A stretch of DNA of 64,000 nucleotides from Thermotoga petrophila RKU-1. GTDB taxonomy: Bacteria > Thermotogota > Thermotogae > Thermotogales > Thermotogaceae. The position numbers and the translations under genes were made by a program. A model generated the notes under the pieces. The model saw nothing but the letters and a program-made list of their open reading frames with translations, ran no database searches and was not told the origin of the DNA. The stretch's first letter is position 1; every line of letters starts with the position of its first letter. Of the stretch, positions 49,788-59,058 are shown one piece after another. The DNA lies in the NCBI RefSeq assembly GCF_000016785.1, contig NC_009486.1, positions 248,001 through 312,000 on the forward strand, read 5' to 3'.

Positions 49788-51428
49788 TCACTCCTCGAGC
49801 AGTTTCCTTCTCAATTCTTCGAGTGTGACAACCTCCCCTTTTATCTTCTCCAGATAGATCTTCCTGTACTCCTCGTCACCACCCGGGACGATGTATATCT
49901 TGCCCTTGAAATTCTCAATGGCCTCGATCTCTTTGTCCGAAAGCTTCTTTGCAAAGCTCAATCCACCTTCTTTGGGAGTTGAGACGATGAGGATGTCCAC
50001 ACCCTCCAGGTCTTTCAGCATCACTTTCGGGTACTTCACGTTGTATCCTCTCTTTTCCAGTTCTTCTACGAGCGATTTGAGTTCTTCCAGATGATCGTTC
50101 TCGTGAAGGGTGTCGATCATGATCACACCCTTCAGCTTTTCTTTCACGAAGAAAACGCTCGACTGAACGAGTTTCCCATCCACAAGGAAAGAAACACGAT
50201 GGTAGCCTTTCTCCAGCGATCCTGTGGGAACGACGAATCTTTTCACCTGGTACGGTGAGAACTTCAGCTCTACCTCTCTCAACGGGTTTCCATCGAGAAG
50301 AACGGAAAGCTTCACATTCTGGTCTTCACCGGTCACGTTGTAGATCTCGAAGTAGACCTTCGCCGATTCACCGTCGTGTATCTCTTCTGGAGAGATCCTC
50401 ACACTGTTCACGTAGACAGAAGAAGAGATCTGAAACCAGATCGGTGAGGTGACTATCTCGTCACCGTCGAACTGTTTCATGTAAACGAAGTACCACTCGT
50501 ATCCATCGGGAGGTATGACTGAGAGAGTCAGATTCAATCTCTCTGTGTTCGGTCTGAGTTCCAAAACGGTCCCGCTCTGAGAGATGACGGCAAGGTAGAG
50601 GAGTTTTTCTGTGTCTTCGTACTCGAGGTTGATCTTCTGGGGAGAGAGATCTTCCACAAAAACGATGTCTCCCATCAGATGGGTATCGCTCTTCAAAAGA
50701 ACTTTGACGTTCTTGTCTTCGCTTCCGAAGGTGTGCCTCTTCCAGAGGGCGTCCATTATGTCGTCGTAGGTCAGAGCGTCCGCCACGATGCCGGTTCTTC
50801 CCTCGTTCGCGCTTCCCCAGTTGGGCTTGTGGTTGTCCTGTCCCACGGTGGCACCGAGGTGCCATCCTTTGTTCAACGCGAGGATGTAGTTTCCGAACAT
50901 CTCTTCGTTTATCACGTCTCCTGAGGCCCAGTTCCCGTTTCCTACCTCGATCAGGTTCACGTACTGGTCCGCTTCCGGGAAATACCGGAACGAATCGAAG
51001 GTCCCAAAGGTGCTTATGGGATGGTTGAACTGGGCGAGTTTTTTGTGTTCAACGAGCCACCTGTAGAAACCTTCTAGAGAACTTTCCTGGTTTCTGTCGA
51101 TCCACTCGAGAGACTCGTACACGTTTATGTGTCCCACTCCCGCGGTCCACTCGAAACCCTGAAGTGCGACGAACTCACCGTCTTTTGTGTGCCTCTCCGC
51201 GGCAAGCTTCGTCAGATAAGGCTTCGTATTTCCATCGATCTTCTGGGTGAAGTAGTAGGCGTGGTCCGTTATCGCGAGAACGTCGAGATAACTCTTCGCA
51301 TACTCGTAGGCCTGGTCTGGTGTTCCAGAACCATCTGAATAGGAGGTGTGTGAGTGAAGGTTTCCATAGTATATCCCTCCAAAGACCACACAGGAAAGAA
51401 TCAGAATCAGAAGAACGAGTTTTTTCAT
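49788..51428 (-). CDS. Secreted PHP-domain phosphoesterase/hydrolase
   Basis: 546 residues with a signal peptide (1-17, LILILSCVVFGG). The PHP domain of the CehA/McbA type has YYGNLHSHTSYSDGSG, VLAITDHAYYF, FNHPISTFGTF and TVGQDNHKPNWGS as metal-binding blocks. From about 250 on there are two beta-sandwich regions and at the C-terminus a flavodoxin-like segment (IMIDTLHENDHLEELKSLVEELEKRG, then VDILIVSTPKEGG). Location is periplasmic or surface. It is encoded after two ABC permeases, so it may release the transported substrate. Confidence 0.82.
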   Translation of the reverse strand: MKKLVLLILILSCVVFGGIYYGNLHSHTSYSDGSGTPDQAYEYAKSYLDVLAITDHAYYFTQKIDGNTKPYLTKLAAERHTKDGEFVALQGFEWTAGVGHINVYESLEWIDRNQESSLEGFYRWLVEHKKLAQFNHPISTFGTFDSFRYFPEADQYVNLIEVGNGNWASGDVINEEMFGNYILALNKGWHLGATVGQDNHKPNWGSANEGRTGIVADALTYDDIMDALWKRHTFGSEDKNVKVLLKSDTHLMGDIVFVEDLSPQKINLEYEDTEKLLYLAVISQSGTVLELRPNTERLNLTLSVIPPDGYEWYFVYMKQFDGDEIVTSPIWFQISSSVYVNSVRISPEEIHDGESAKVYFEIYNVTGEDQNVKLSVLLDGNPLREVELKFSPYQVKRFVVPTGSLEKGYHRVSFLVDGKLVQSSVFFVKEKLKGVIMIDTLHENDHLEELKSLVEELEKRGYNVKYPKVMLKDLEGVDILIVSTPKEGGLSFAKKLSDKEIEAIENFKGKIYIVPGGDEEYRKIYLEKIKGEVVTLEELRRKLLEE

Positions 51429-51441
51429 ATCACCGCCTCCT

Positions 51442-53547
51442 TCATTTCAATCCGGTCCTCGCGATTCCCTGGATGAAGTACTTCTGGGTGAAGATGAAGA
51501 GTATCACCACGGGAAGAATCGAGAACGTAGCGGCCGCCATGAGCAGGTTGTACTGAGTTCCCACGTCTGAACTGAACGCCTGGAGTCCCACGGGCAGTGT
51601 TCTGTACTTTTCGCTGTTTGTGACGATGAGGACCCACAGGAACGCGTTCCAGCTTCCGACGAATTTGAGAAGTGCAGAGGTGATGACGGCAGGCCTGCTG
51701 AGAGGCACCACCATCTGCCAGAGAAACCTCCAGTGAGAACATCCGTCTATCTTTGCAGCATCGAAGAGTTCCCTTGGTATGGTCAGAAAGTGCTGTCTCA
51801 GAAGGAATATCGCGAAGACACTGACGATCCAGGGAATTATGAGGGCGTAGTAGGTGTCAATCCAGCCGAGTTTCGAGATCGTGATGAAGTTGGGAACGAG
51901 GAGCACCTCTCCCGGGATCATCATGGTCGCAAGGAAGAGACCGAAGATGAAGTCTCTTCCGGGAAAGACCATCCAAGAGAAGGCGTACGCGGCGAGAGAT
52001 GCGGTAACCACCTCGAGCAGAGTGGTTATCGTCGCCACAAAAAACGTGTTGAAGTAGTACCTTGGGAAGGGTGCTGCGTTCCAGGCATCAACGTAGTTCT
52101 GGAAGATGTTAGCCAGCACTTCGGAGAAAGAGAACCTGAGTTTCACAGAGTCGATGGGTTCATCACTCAGGAAAACGGAAGGGACACCCTCCAGAAGAAC
52201 TTCTATCACTTCGCCACCCTTCACACGGACTTCCTTCACAAAGTCAGGAGCGTCCACAATCTTCCAGGAGCTCATCGCGTCTTCGTAGGCCTTTCTGAGG
52301 AGCGCAACGCTTTTGAGATAACCGGCCACTTCGGTGAGGAACTTCTCATCCAGACCAAGCTGGGAGAGTTTCGACTTCAACACTCTGTAGGTGCTACTTT
52401 CAGCGAGTTTGATGTCCATCTCAGCGACCATTTGAGAGAAGTTTTCTGTTTCGATCCCGTTTTCCTGTGCGAGAGAGATCAGAGAAGAGACAACCGGCTT
52501 CGCCGAAGCGATGGTAAGAAGATCCACGTGGTGTTTCTCCGAGAGTTCTTTCTCTTTCAAAGAGACGTAGTCCTCAACGGGGCTTTCCGATTCCTCCAGG
52601 AGCCTTTCCACGAGCTCTCTGTCGGGGAAGTTTCCGATCTTTTTCAAAAAGAGAGCTTTTCTCTCATCTTTTTTCATCGAGCGGGCGACGATGTCTTTTT
52701 CCACAGCGAGGTTCTGAACGCTCTGGAAGAAGCCGCTGACCTCAAGGTAGTAGGAGACGTTTCTCTTCACCTCTTCGAAAGGAGAGACCACATTCTTTCT
52801 GTAGACAGGAACGAGCGGATTGTCTCCAGAGTATTCGAGCCGTAAACCATCGAGAAGCTCATAGAGTTTCTCCACTTCTTCGTCGGAGAGAACGAGAGTG
52901 GTACCCGATTTCATGCTGAGCACCTTCTCCTGGAAAGAAGAGAGTTCCCCACTCACGGTCTCGAGAAAAGAAAGAAATCTTTCCTTTTCCTCCTCATCTT
53001 TTATCCTGACGTCCGCAAATCGATTCATCTGAGAGATGGTCCGCAGAGCACCCTCTACTGAACTCAGAATTTCGTTCACCAGTTTTGCACGTTGAAGGTA
53101 CGGATCCGCACCACTCTTGTAGTGTATGAAGAACTGCTCGAAGAATTCTTCTGGTGTTTTCCAGGAAAATTCCACCGGAGATTTAGAGGAGAGTTCTTTG
53201 ACTTTTTCAACATCTACCTCCGTTGTGTATCTTGCCCCTTTGAGAGGGATCACCATCGTTCCTCTTTGGAACGGGTCGTCGTTCACCGTGATGGTGAGCA
53301 GATTTTTTTCGGCCGTTTTCAAAGCGTACGCTTCTCTCAGGCTGACTCCCTTTGCGACCCTCTGAACACCAGGTTTCAGGATCGTTTTCACGTCGCGTGA
53401 GAAAGCGAAGTTCTTCGTGTAGAAGCTCGGGGGCCATTGCTGAACCTCCGAAGGTGCTTTGAAGGAGGTGAGCAGCATCCAGATGAAAGGTCCCAGCATG
53501 ACAACGGCACCGAATACGAGGAGAATGTATATGACCAGCTTCTTCAC
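51442..53547 (-). CDS. MalG-type sugar ABC permease with giant insert
   Basis: 701 residues against a family norm of 270-300. Residues 1-35 contain the first membrane helix (YILLVFGAVVMLGPFIWMLLTSF). Residues about 45-465 are a hydrophilic, helical insert with no similarity I recognise. Residues 500-701 are a normal permease core with five helices and the EAA loop FDAAKIDGCSHWRFLWQMVVPLSRP that contacts the ATPase. By topology the insert lies outside the membrane, between helix 1 and 2. It is coupled with the MalF-type gene 9 bases upstream. Confidence 0.85.
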   Translation of the reverse strand: MKKLVIYILLVFGAVVMLGPFIWMLLTSFKAPSEVQQWPPSFYTKNFAFSRDVKTILKPGVQRVAKGVSLREAYALKTAEKNLLTITVNDDPFQRGTMVIPLKGARYTTEVDVEKVKELSSKSPVEFSWKTPEEFFEQFFIHYKSGADPYLQRAKLVNEILSSVEGALRTISQMNRFADVRIKDEEEKERFLSFLETVSGELSSFQEKVLSMKSGTTLVLSDEEVEKLYELLDGLRLEYSGDNPLVPVYRKNVVSPFEEVKRNVSYYLEVSGFFQSVQNLAVEKDIVARSMKKDERKALFLKKIGNFPDRELVERLLEESESPVEDYVSLKEKELSEKHHVDLLTIASAKPVVSSLISLAQENGIETENFSQMVAEMDIKLAESSTYRVLKSKLSQLGLDEKFLTEVAGYLKSVALLRKAYEDAMSSWKIVDAPDFVKEVRVKGGEVIEVLLEGVPSVFLSDEPIDSVKLRFSFSEVLANIFQNYVDAWNAAPFPRYYFNTFFVATITTLLEVVTASLAAYAFSWMVFPGRDFIFGLFLATMMIPGEVLLVPNFITISKLGWIDTYYALIIPWIVSVFAIFLLRQHFLTIPRELFDAAKIDGCSHWRFLWQMVVPLSRPAVITSALLKFVGSWNAFLWVLIVTNSEKYRTLPVGLQAFSSDVGTQYNLLMAAATFSILPVVILFIFTQKYFIQGIARTGLK

Positions 53548-53556
53548 ACTATCACC

Positions 53557-54819
53557 TCACGAAACATATTCGACCGCTCTTCTTCCAACCCTGTACTGGA
53601 TGAAGGTGAAGATCAGAATGATCGCAAAAAGAATATAGGCTGCCGCCGAAGCAATTCCCATTCTCTGTTGTCTGTAGAACAGATCGAACACGTAGTAAAC
53701 GAGCGTCATTCCGCTGTTGTTGTACGGTCCCGGAAGCCCATCGTAGAGAACGTAGACTTCCGCGAAGACCTTGAAGGCTCCTATCAATGAGACGATGAGC
53801 AGAAAGAAGGTCGTCGGTGACAAAAGCGGCCAGGTGATGTAGAAGAACTTCTGCAGGGAATTTGCACCATCCACCTCAGCCGCTTCGTAGTAAGACCTGT
53901 CTATGTTCTGGAGCCCCGCGAGGAAGATCACCGCATCGTACCCTACGGTCTTCCAGACGGAGACGATGGCTATCGTGGGAATAGTCCATCTTTCGTCTTT
54001 CAGCCAGGAGATGGGTTCTATGTTGAACAGAGAGAGGATGTAGTTCAAGAGACCGAACTCGTCGTTGAAGATCCACTTCCAGACAAGAGAGATTGCAACA
54101 ACTGATGTGACGAAGGGTATGAAGTAGGCGGTCCTGAAGAACACCCTGAACTTCACGTTGCTGTTCAGAAGAAGGGCGATCACGAGAGAAAGGAAAATCT
54201 GCGAAGGAACGCTCAGTATCACGTAGTACAGTGTGTTGGTGAGCGACTTCAGGAAGAGATTCTTGTCCTTCGCGTCGAGCAGGAAGTTCACCAGCCCAGG
54301 AAGAGACGAGCTCAGCTCCACGAAAACGAAGACCGCAAGAAACAGGATGAACCAGAGCCAGGTGTTCTTGAGTTCCACCCGCTTGAAATCGTACACCAGC
54401 CAGCTCCAGGAGATAGCCGCAGCCAGAAAAGAGAGGATGGGATTTTCCGCGTTGAAGAGGTTCAAAACGATGTAAATCAATACAATGAGAGTGTTGGAAA
54501 CGATTCCCGAGAGGGTTCTTTTCCTGATCAGATGGACGATCAGCATCACAATCGCACCGGCAACCGCGAGATGAAAGAAGGTGTTCAGAACGGTGAAAAC
54601 GAAAGAGTACTTCGGTGGATAGTCGAACTTGAAGATCTCAATGTAGTTGTCAAGTCCCGTGAAGTATGGATTCTTCATGTTTCTGAAATCCCACTTGAAG
54701 AAACTCAGGACAAAAGAGAATCCAACTGGCCAGAAAACGAACATCCCAAGGATCACAAGTGACGGAAGAAGAAAGAGGTACGCAAGAATCGCTTCTCTCA
54801 GCTTCTTCGAGGGTTTCAT
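53557..54819 (-). CDS. MalF-type sugar ABC permease with extra helices
   Basis: 420 residues. The first helix (YLFLLPSLVILGMFVFWPVGFSF) is followed by about 130 extra residues with three or four more hydrophobic helices (near 75-170), then the regular core: LTNTLYYVILSVPSQIFLSLVIALLLN and the EAA loop YEAAEVDGANSLQKFFYITWPLLSP. Family norm is 290-310 residues. Partner of the MalG-type protein; the ATPase is not in the window and is probably shared with other sugar systems. A TATAAT box on the minus strand lies at 54858-54863. Confidence 0.88.
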   Translation of the reverse strand: MKPSKKLREAILAYLFLLPSLVILGMFVFWPVGFSFVLSFFKWDFRNMKNPYFTGLDNYIEIFKFDYPPKYSFVFTVLNTFFHLAVAGAIVMLIVHLIRKRTLSGIVSNTLIVLIYIVLNLFNAENPILSFLAAAISWSWLVYDFKRVELKNTWLWFILFLAVFVFVELSSSLPGLVNFLLDAKDKNLFLKSLTNTLYYVILSVPSQIFLSLVIALLLNSNVKFRVFFRTAYFIPFVTSVVAISLVWKWIFNDEFGLLNYILSLFNIEPISWLKDERWTIPTIAIVSVWKTVGYDAVIFLAGLQNIDRSYYEAAEVDGANSLQKFFYITWPLLSPTTFFLLIVSLIGAFKVFAEVYVLYDGLPGPYNNSGMTLVYYVFDLFYRQQRMGIASAAAYILFAIILIFTFIQYRVGRRAVEYVS

Positions 54820-54857
54820 ACTCAGACCTCTCTTTCCTTGAGTTTCTTCACATTCAA

Positions 54858-54879
54858 ATTATAACCTATGCGGTATAAT
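54858..54879. promoter_or_regulatory. Overlapping divergent promoters of the sugar ABC genes
   Basis: TATAAT on the minus strand (54858-54863) for the permeases and TATAAT on the plus strand (54874-54879) for the binding protein lie 10 bases apart, back to back. Initiation at one should hinder the other. Confidence 0.6.
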
Positions 54880-54913
54880 TCAAGGGGAAATCATTGAGAA
54901 AGGAGGGATTCCT

Positions 54914-56173
54914 GTGAAGAAATTTCTCGTTGTTTTCATGGTGATTCTCAGTGTTTTTGCCCTCGCGAAGGTGAAAGTCACGTTCTGGCACGCCATGGGC
55001 GGGGGACACGGCAAAACTCTCCAAGAGATAGTGAACACCTTCAACGAACTTCACCCGGATATCGAGGTCGAAGCGGTCTACGTTGGAAACTACGGTGCAC
55101 TCTCTCAGAAGCTCCTCGCAGCAGCGCAGGCAGGAGAACTTCCCACGATCGCACAGTCTTATTCCAACTGGACGGCAAAACTCATCCAGAGCGGTGTCGT
55201 GCAGCCTCTGAACGAGTTCGTGAACGATCCGAAGATAGGGCTGACCAGGGAAGAGTGGGAAGATGTCTTCAAACCTCTGAGAGACAACTGTATGTGGGGA
55301 GACACCGTCTACGCGGTTCCGTTCAACAAGAGTCTCTACATACTCTACTACAACGCGGACGCCTTTGCAATGTACGGTGTGGATGTGCCCAAAACGATCG
55401 ATGAACTCTACGAAGCCGCGAGAATCATGACGGAAGATCTTGACGGAGATGGGAAGATCGACCAGTACGGTTTTGGCTTCAGGACGACCGTTGACTTCTT
55501 CCAGATACTCCTCATCCTCCGCGGTGGTTCCATCCTGAAACAGGTCGACGGCAAATGGGTTTCCAACATCGACAGCCAGGAAACAAGAGAGGTCCTTGCC
55601 TTCGTGAAGAAGATGGTGGACGATGGTATCGCGTACTTCCAAGGTGGATACCTCAACGATATCTTCGGTCAGCAGAAGATCATGATGTACATCGACACAA
55701 TAGCGGGAAGGCCCTACGTGGAAAGCTCCACAAAGGGGAAGTTCACCTGGAGCTGGGCTCCAGTTCCCACCTGGGTGACGAACAAGGTGCCGTTCGCCGG
55801 AACAGACATCATCATGTTCAACACGGCAAGCGATGAGGAAAAACGTGCCGCCTGGGAGTTCATGAAGTACCTCATCTCTCCTGAGGTGACTGCTTACTGG
55901 GCGATCAACACGGGTTACATTCCTGTGAGAAGAAGCGCCCTCGAAACGTCGATCTGGAAGGAAGCGGCTAAATCCGATCCTCTGATCGAAATACCTCTGA
56001 AGCAGATAGACAACGCCGTGTTCGATCCACAGATCGGTGTATGGTACGAGATCAGAACGGTGGTTGGAAACATGTTCTCCGATTTCATCAACGGAAAGGT
56101 AGACATGGAAACTGCGATAAAGACGGCGGATCAGAAGATAAGGGAGTATCTCAAGGAAGAGTACGGCGAGTGA
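54914..56173 (+). CDS. Sugar ABC transporter substrate-binding protein
   Basis: 419 residues from GTG 54914 (AAAGGAGGG). A signal peptide (1-17) is followed by a family 1 (UgpB/MalE-like) binding protein: VKVTFWHAMGGGHGKTLQEIVNTFNELHPDI start, NKSLYILYYNADAF, YEAARIMTEDLDGDGKIDQYGFG, FTWSWAPVPTWV and a C-terminal helix. It has no lipobox, so it is soluble in the periplasm. Transcribed away from its two permeases. The sugar bound is unknown; similarity to glycerol-3-phosphate binders is only general. Confidence 0.92.
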   Translation: MKKFLVVFMVILSVFALAKVKVTFWHAMGGGHGKTLQEIVNTFNELHPDIEVEAVYVGNYGALSQKLLAAAQAGELPTIAQSYSNWTAKLIQSGVVQPLNEFVNDPKIGLTREEWEDVFKPLRDNCMWGDTVYAVPFNKSLYILYYNADAFAMYGVDVPKTIDELYEAARIMTEDLDGDGKIDQYGFGFRTTVDFFQILLILRGGSILKQVDGKWVSNIDSQETREVLAFVKKMVDDGIAYFQGGYLNDIFGQQKIMMYIDTIAGRPYVESSTKGKFTWSWAPVPTWVTNKVPFAGTDIIMFNTASDEEKRAAWEFMKYLISPEVTAYWAINTGYIPVRRSALETSIWKEAAKSDPLIEIPLKQIDNAVFDPQIGVWYEIRTVVGNMFSDFINGKVDMETAIKTADQKIREYLKEEYGE

Positions 56174-56198
56174 GCGGGAGGTTGTTCCTCCCGCTTTT
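56174..56198 (+). terminator. Terminator of the binding protein gene
   Basis: A stem GCGGGAGG/CCTCCCGC with TTGTT loop, followed by TTTTCC, directly after the stop codon. Confidence 0.88.
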
Positions 56199-56250
56199 CC
56201 TTTGTTTAAAACTCCTTTAAAGAAAACATGAGAAAATCAAAACAAAGTAC

Positions 56251-56279
56251 GGGATCCAGAGATCCCCTTAAATTTTTTA
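56251..56279 (+). terminator. Hairpin with T-run just before the purine permease gene
   Basis: A stem GGGATC/GATCCC with CAGA loop, then CTTAAATTTTTT, five bases upstream of the ribosome binding site. It may be a weak terminator ending leftover transcription or an attenuator. No purine riboswitch core is visible in 56199-56297. Confidence 0.5.
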
Positions 56280-56297
56280 TATTTGGAGGTGAGCTGT

Positions 56298-57614
56298 GTG
56301 TTCCGTCTCAAAGAGAACGGGACGAACGTGAAAACGGAGATCTTCGCGGGTATCGCCACTTTCCTCACCATGGCCTACATCGTTTTTGTGAATCCTTCCA
56401 TCCTCGTTCAGGCGGTTGGTGTGGACGCGAGCAGCCCCCTGTACCAGCAGTTCTTCGGAGCATTCATGGTCGCAACGATACTGGGATCCGCCACAGCCAC
56501 TCTCGTCATGGCCTTCTTCGCGAACTATCCTTTCGCACTCGCACCCGGTATGGGACTGAACGCGTACTTCACCTACACTGTGTGCCTCGGCATGGGGATA
56601 GACTGGAGAGTGGCCCTCGCTGCCGTGTTCGTTGAAGGTCTGATCTTCATAGGCTTGACACTCGTTGGGTTCAGAAAGTTCGTCGCCGGGATCATACCCG
56701 AGTCCATAAAAGTGGCCATCTCCGCGGGTATCGGTTTCTTCATCGCCTTCATAGGGTTGAGGAGTGCGGGAATCGTTGTTTCCAATCCCGCCACTTCCGT
56801 TGCCCTCGGTGATCTCACGAATCCCGGTGTATTCGTGACGGTCGTGGGGCTCCTGGTGATCGTGGCGCTCTACCACAGGAAGATCCCGGGAGCGGTGATG
56901 ATAGGGATTCTCGTGGCCACACTCGTAGGTGCCATCCCCGGCATAGGAGTCACGAAGTACCAGGGAATCGTCGGTCCTGTTCCAGATATATCTCCGACGT
57001 TCATGAAGCTCGACTTTTCTGGATTTTTGAGCCTTGACTTCTGGATCGTTGTTCTCACTTTCTTCTTCGTCGACTTCTTCGACACACTCGGTACCATCAC
57101 AGGACTCGCTCAGAGCGCTGGTTTCATGAAGAACGGAGAGCTTCCGAGGGCGAACAGGGCGTTCCTCGCGGACGCGATAGGAACTTCCGTGGGTGCACTC
57201 TTTGGAACTTCGACGGTGACCACGTACATCGAGAGCGGTGCGGGTATCGCAGAAGGAGGAAGAACTGGCCTCACGGCCCTCGTCGTTGCACTCTGTATGC
57301 TCGCCATGCTCTTCTTCGCCCCTCTCGCCCAGACGGTTCCTGGATACGCGACCGCTCCCGCTCTGATCTTCGTTGGTGCGCTCATGATCGGAAACCTTGG
57401 AAGAGTGAAATGGGACGACATCACAGAAGCGCTCCCTGCGTTCATCACCGTTATAACTATGCCACTCACATACTCCATAGCCAATGGAATAGCGCTCGGT
57501 ATCATTTCTTATGCACTGGTGAAGTTCTTCTCCGGGAAATCGAAAGAAGTACACTGGTTCACGTGGATTCTCGCTCTCGCCTTCGCTCTGTGGCTGCTCT
57601 TCATAAAGCATTGA
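56298..57614 (+). CDS. NCS2 purine permease (AzgA-like)
   Basis: 438 residues from GTG 56298, eight bases after GGAGG; an in-frame TTG at 56283 lies on the site itself. About 13 helices. Family blocks: TEIFAGIATFLTMAYIVFVNPSIL, ANYPFALAPGMGLNAYFTYTVC, FFFVDFFDTLGTITGLAQSAGFM, and DAIGTSVGALFGTSTVTTYIESGAGIAEGGRTGL. These match the AzgA branch that imports adenine, guanine or hypoxanthine with protons. Confidence 0.93.
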   Translation: MFRLKENGTNVKTEIFAGIATFLTMAYIVFVNPSILVQAVGVDASSPLYQQFFGAFMVATILGSATATLVMAFFANYPFALAPGMGLNAYFTYTVCLGMGIDWRVALAAVFVEGLIFIGLTLVGFRKFVAGIIPESIKVAISAGIGFFIAFIGLRSAGIVVSNPATSVALGDLTNPGVFVTVVGLLVIVALYHRKIPGAVMIGILVATLVGAIPGIGVTKYQGIVGPVPDISPTFMKLDFSGFLSLDFWIVVLTFFFVDFFDTLGTITGLAQSAGFMKNGELPRANRAFLADAIGTSVGALFGTSTVTTYIESGAGIAEGGRTGLTALVVALCMLAMLFFAPLAQTVPGYATAPALIFVGALMIGNLGRVKWDDITEALPAFITVITMPLTYSIANGIALGIISYALVKFFSGKSKEVHWFTWILALAFALWLLFIKH

Positions 57615-57626
57615 TATGCAGCACTG

Positions 57627-57635
57627 TGTTATAAT
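57627..57635 (+). promoter_or_regulatory. Extended -10 promoter of the arginine ABC operon
   Basis: TGTTATAAT: TATAAT at 57630-57635 with TGN before it, 18 bases ahead of the start codon. No -35 at normal spacing. The site follows the permease stop codon directly. Confidence 0.6.
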
Positions 57636-57652
57636 AAATCGGAGGTGATAAT

Positions 57653-58393
57653 ATGAAAAAATTACTCGTGGTTTTGGTTCTTCTGGTTTCGATCGTGATC
57701 TTCTCTGGAACCATCGACGAGATCAAAAGCAGAGGATACCTGCTCGTTGGACTCTCCGCGGATTTTCCCCCATTCGAATTCGTCGATGAGAACGGTAACA
57801 TCGCGGGTTTCGACGTCGATCTTGCAAAGGAAATCGCGAGAAGACTCGGTGTTGAGCTGAAGATCGTCGATATGACCTTCGACGGACTCATTCCGAGCCT
57901 GCTCACAAAGAAGATCGATGTGATCATCTCCGGCATGACGATCACGGAGGAGAGAAAGAAGGTCGTGGCCTTCTCCGATCCGTACTTCGACGCGGGACAG
58001 GTCATCGTAGTGAGGAAAGACAGTGACTTCCGACCGAAGACCTACGAAGATCTCGTAGGGAAAACCGTGGCTGTTCAGATCGGTACCACCGGAGACATAG
58101 AGGTTTCAAAGTACGAAGGTATCAAGGTCGTCAGGTTCGATAAATTCACGGACGCGTTTCTCGAACTGAAGAGAGGCCGAGCAGACGCGGTGGTGCTGGA
58201 CTCCGCCACGGCAAGGGCCTTTGTGGCGAAGAATCCGGATCTTGTTATCTCGAGTGGAGTGCTCTCCAGCGAGCAGTACGGTATCGCCGTGAGGAAAGAG
58301 GACACGGATCTTCTGGAATTCATCAACAGCGTTTTGAGAGAGCTCAAAAAGAGTCCGTACGACGTGCTCATAGAAAAATGGTTCTCAGAGTGA
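57653..58393 (+). CDS. Amino acid (arginine) ABC transporter binding protein
   Basis: 246 residues with a signal peptide (1-20). A family 3 binding protein: YLLVGLSADFPPFEFVDENGNIAGFDVDLA, VDMTFDGLIPSLLTKKIDVIISGMTIT, and RFDKFTDAFLELKRGRADAVV. It is almost identical to the T. maritima arginine-binding protein (TM0593, recalled), known for domain-swapped dimers with a displaced C-terminal helix (LIEKWFSE). Periplasmic. First of three genes, 15 bases before the permease. Confidence 0.93.
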   Translation: MKKLLVVLVLLVSIVIFSGTIDEIKSRGYLLVGLSADFPPFEFVDENGNIAGFDVDLAKEIARRLGVELKIVDMTFDGLIPSLLTKKIDVIISGMTITEERKKVVAFSDPYFDAGQVIVVRKDSDFRPKTYEDLVGKTVAVQIGTTGDIEVSKYEGIKVVRFDKFTDAFLELKRGRADAVVLDSATARAFVAKNPDLVISSGVLSSEQYGIAVRKEDTDLLEFINSVLRELKKSPYDVLIEKWFSE

Positions 58394-58407
58394 TGGAGGA
58401 GTGAAAG

Positions 58408-59058
58408 ATGCCGGAATGGTTGAGCGTAATTGTGGATAATCTACCGCTCCTTCTGAAGGGTGCCCTGCGCACCCTTCAGCTTACTTCTCTGGCCGTTCTC
58501 ATAGGGCTCGCCATAGGGATCTTCGTCGGCATGGGAAGGCTCTCGAAGTACCGGATCATAAGGTACCCGTCTTCTATCTACGTGGAGTTTCTCAGGGGAA
58601 CACCCCTGATGGTCCAGCTGTTTCTCGTGTACTTTGGACTTCCCGAACTGGGGCTCGAATTCGACAGGTTCACAGCCGCTGTCGTTGCGCTCGGAATAAA
58701 CAGCGGTGCGTACGTTGCCGAGATCGTGAGGGCGGGGATACAATCCGTTCCAAAAGGACAGTACGAGGCGGCGAGATCTCTCGGTATGTCACACGCACAG
58801 GCGATGATCTATGTGATCCTTCCCCAGGCCTTCAGGCACATACTTCCGGCCCTCGGAAACGAGTTCATCGCCCTCGCAAAGGACAGTTCCCTCGCCATGG
58901 TGATAGGAACCGTGGAACTCATGAGAAGCGCTCAATACATCGTGAGCAGAACCTTCATGAGTTTCCCCATATACGGTGGTGTTGCGCTGATCTACTTTGC
59001 CATAACTTTCTCCGTTTCCAGACTGGTGAAGTTCGTGGAAGGAAGGTTGAAAGTATGA
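58408..59058 (+). CDS. Amino acid ABC transporter permease
   Basis: 216 residues with five membrane helices, the standard polar amino acid (HisM/GlnP) type. Motifs: [22 protein letters not shown] start, [22 protein letters not shown], and the EAA loop [36 protein letters not shown]. It forms a homodimer channel with the ATPase that follows (ATGA overlap). Confidence 0.95.
   Translation: MPEWLSVIVDNLPLLLKGALRTLQLTSLAVLIGLAIGIFVGMGRLSKYRIIRYPSSIYVEFLRGTPLMVQLFLVYFGLPELGLEFDRFTAAVVALGINSGAYVAEIVRAGIQSVPKGQYEAARSLGMSHAQAMIYVILPQAFRHILPALGNEFIALAKDSSLAMVIGTVELMRSAQYIVSRTFMSFPIYGGVALIYFAITFSVSRLVKFVEGRLKV

Noticed and set aside
48930-49982. 350-codon plus-strand frame opposite the FAD and PHP genes
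   Set aside because: Shadow of strongly coding minus-strand genes; no similarity and poor codon pattern.
56199-56297. Purine riboswitch before the purine permease
   Set aside because: The conserved core of the purine aptamer is not present; only a short hairpin with a T-run is visible.
56277-57611. 444-codon minus-strand frame opposite the purine permease
   Set aside because: Very acidic/His-rich nonsense composition; mirror image of membrane helix codons of the real gene.
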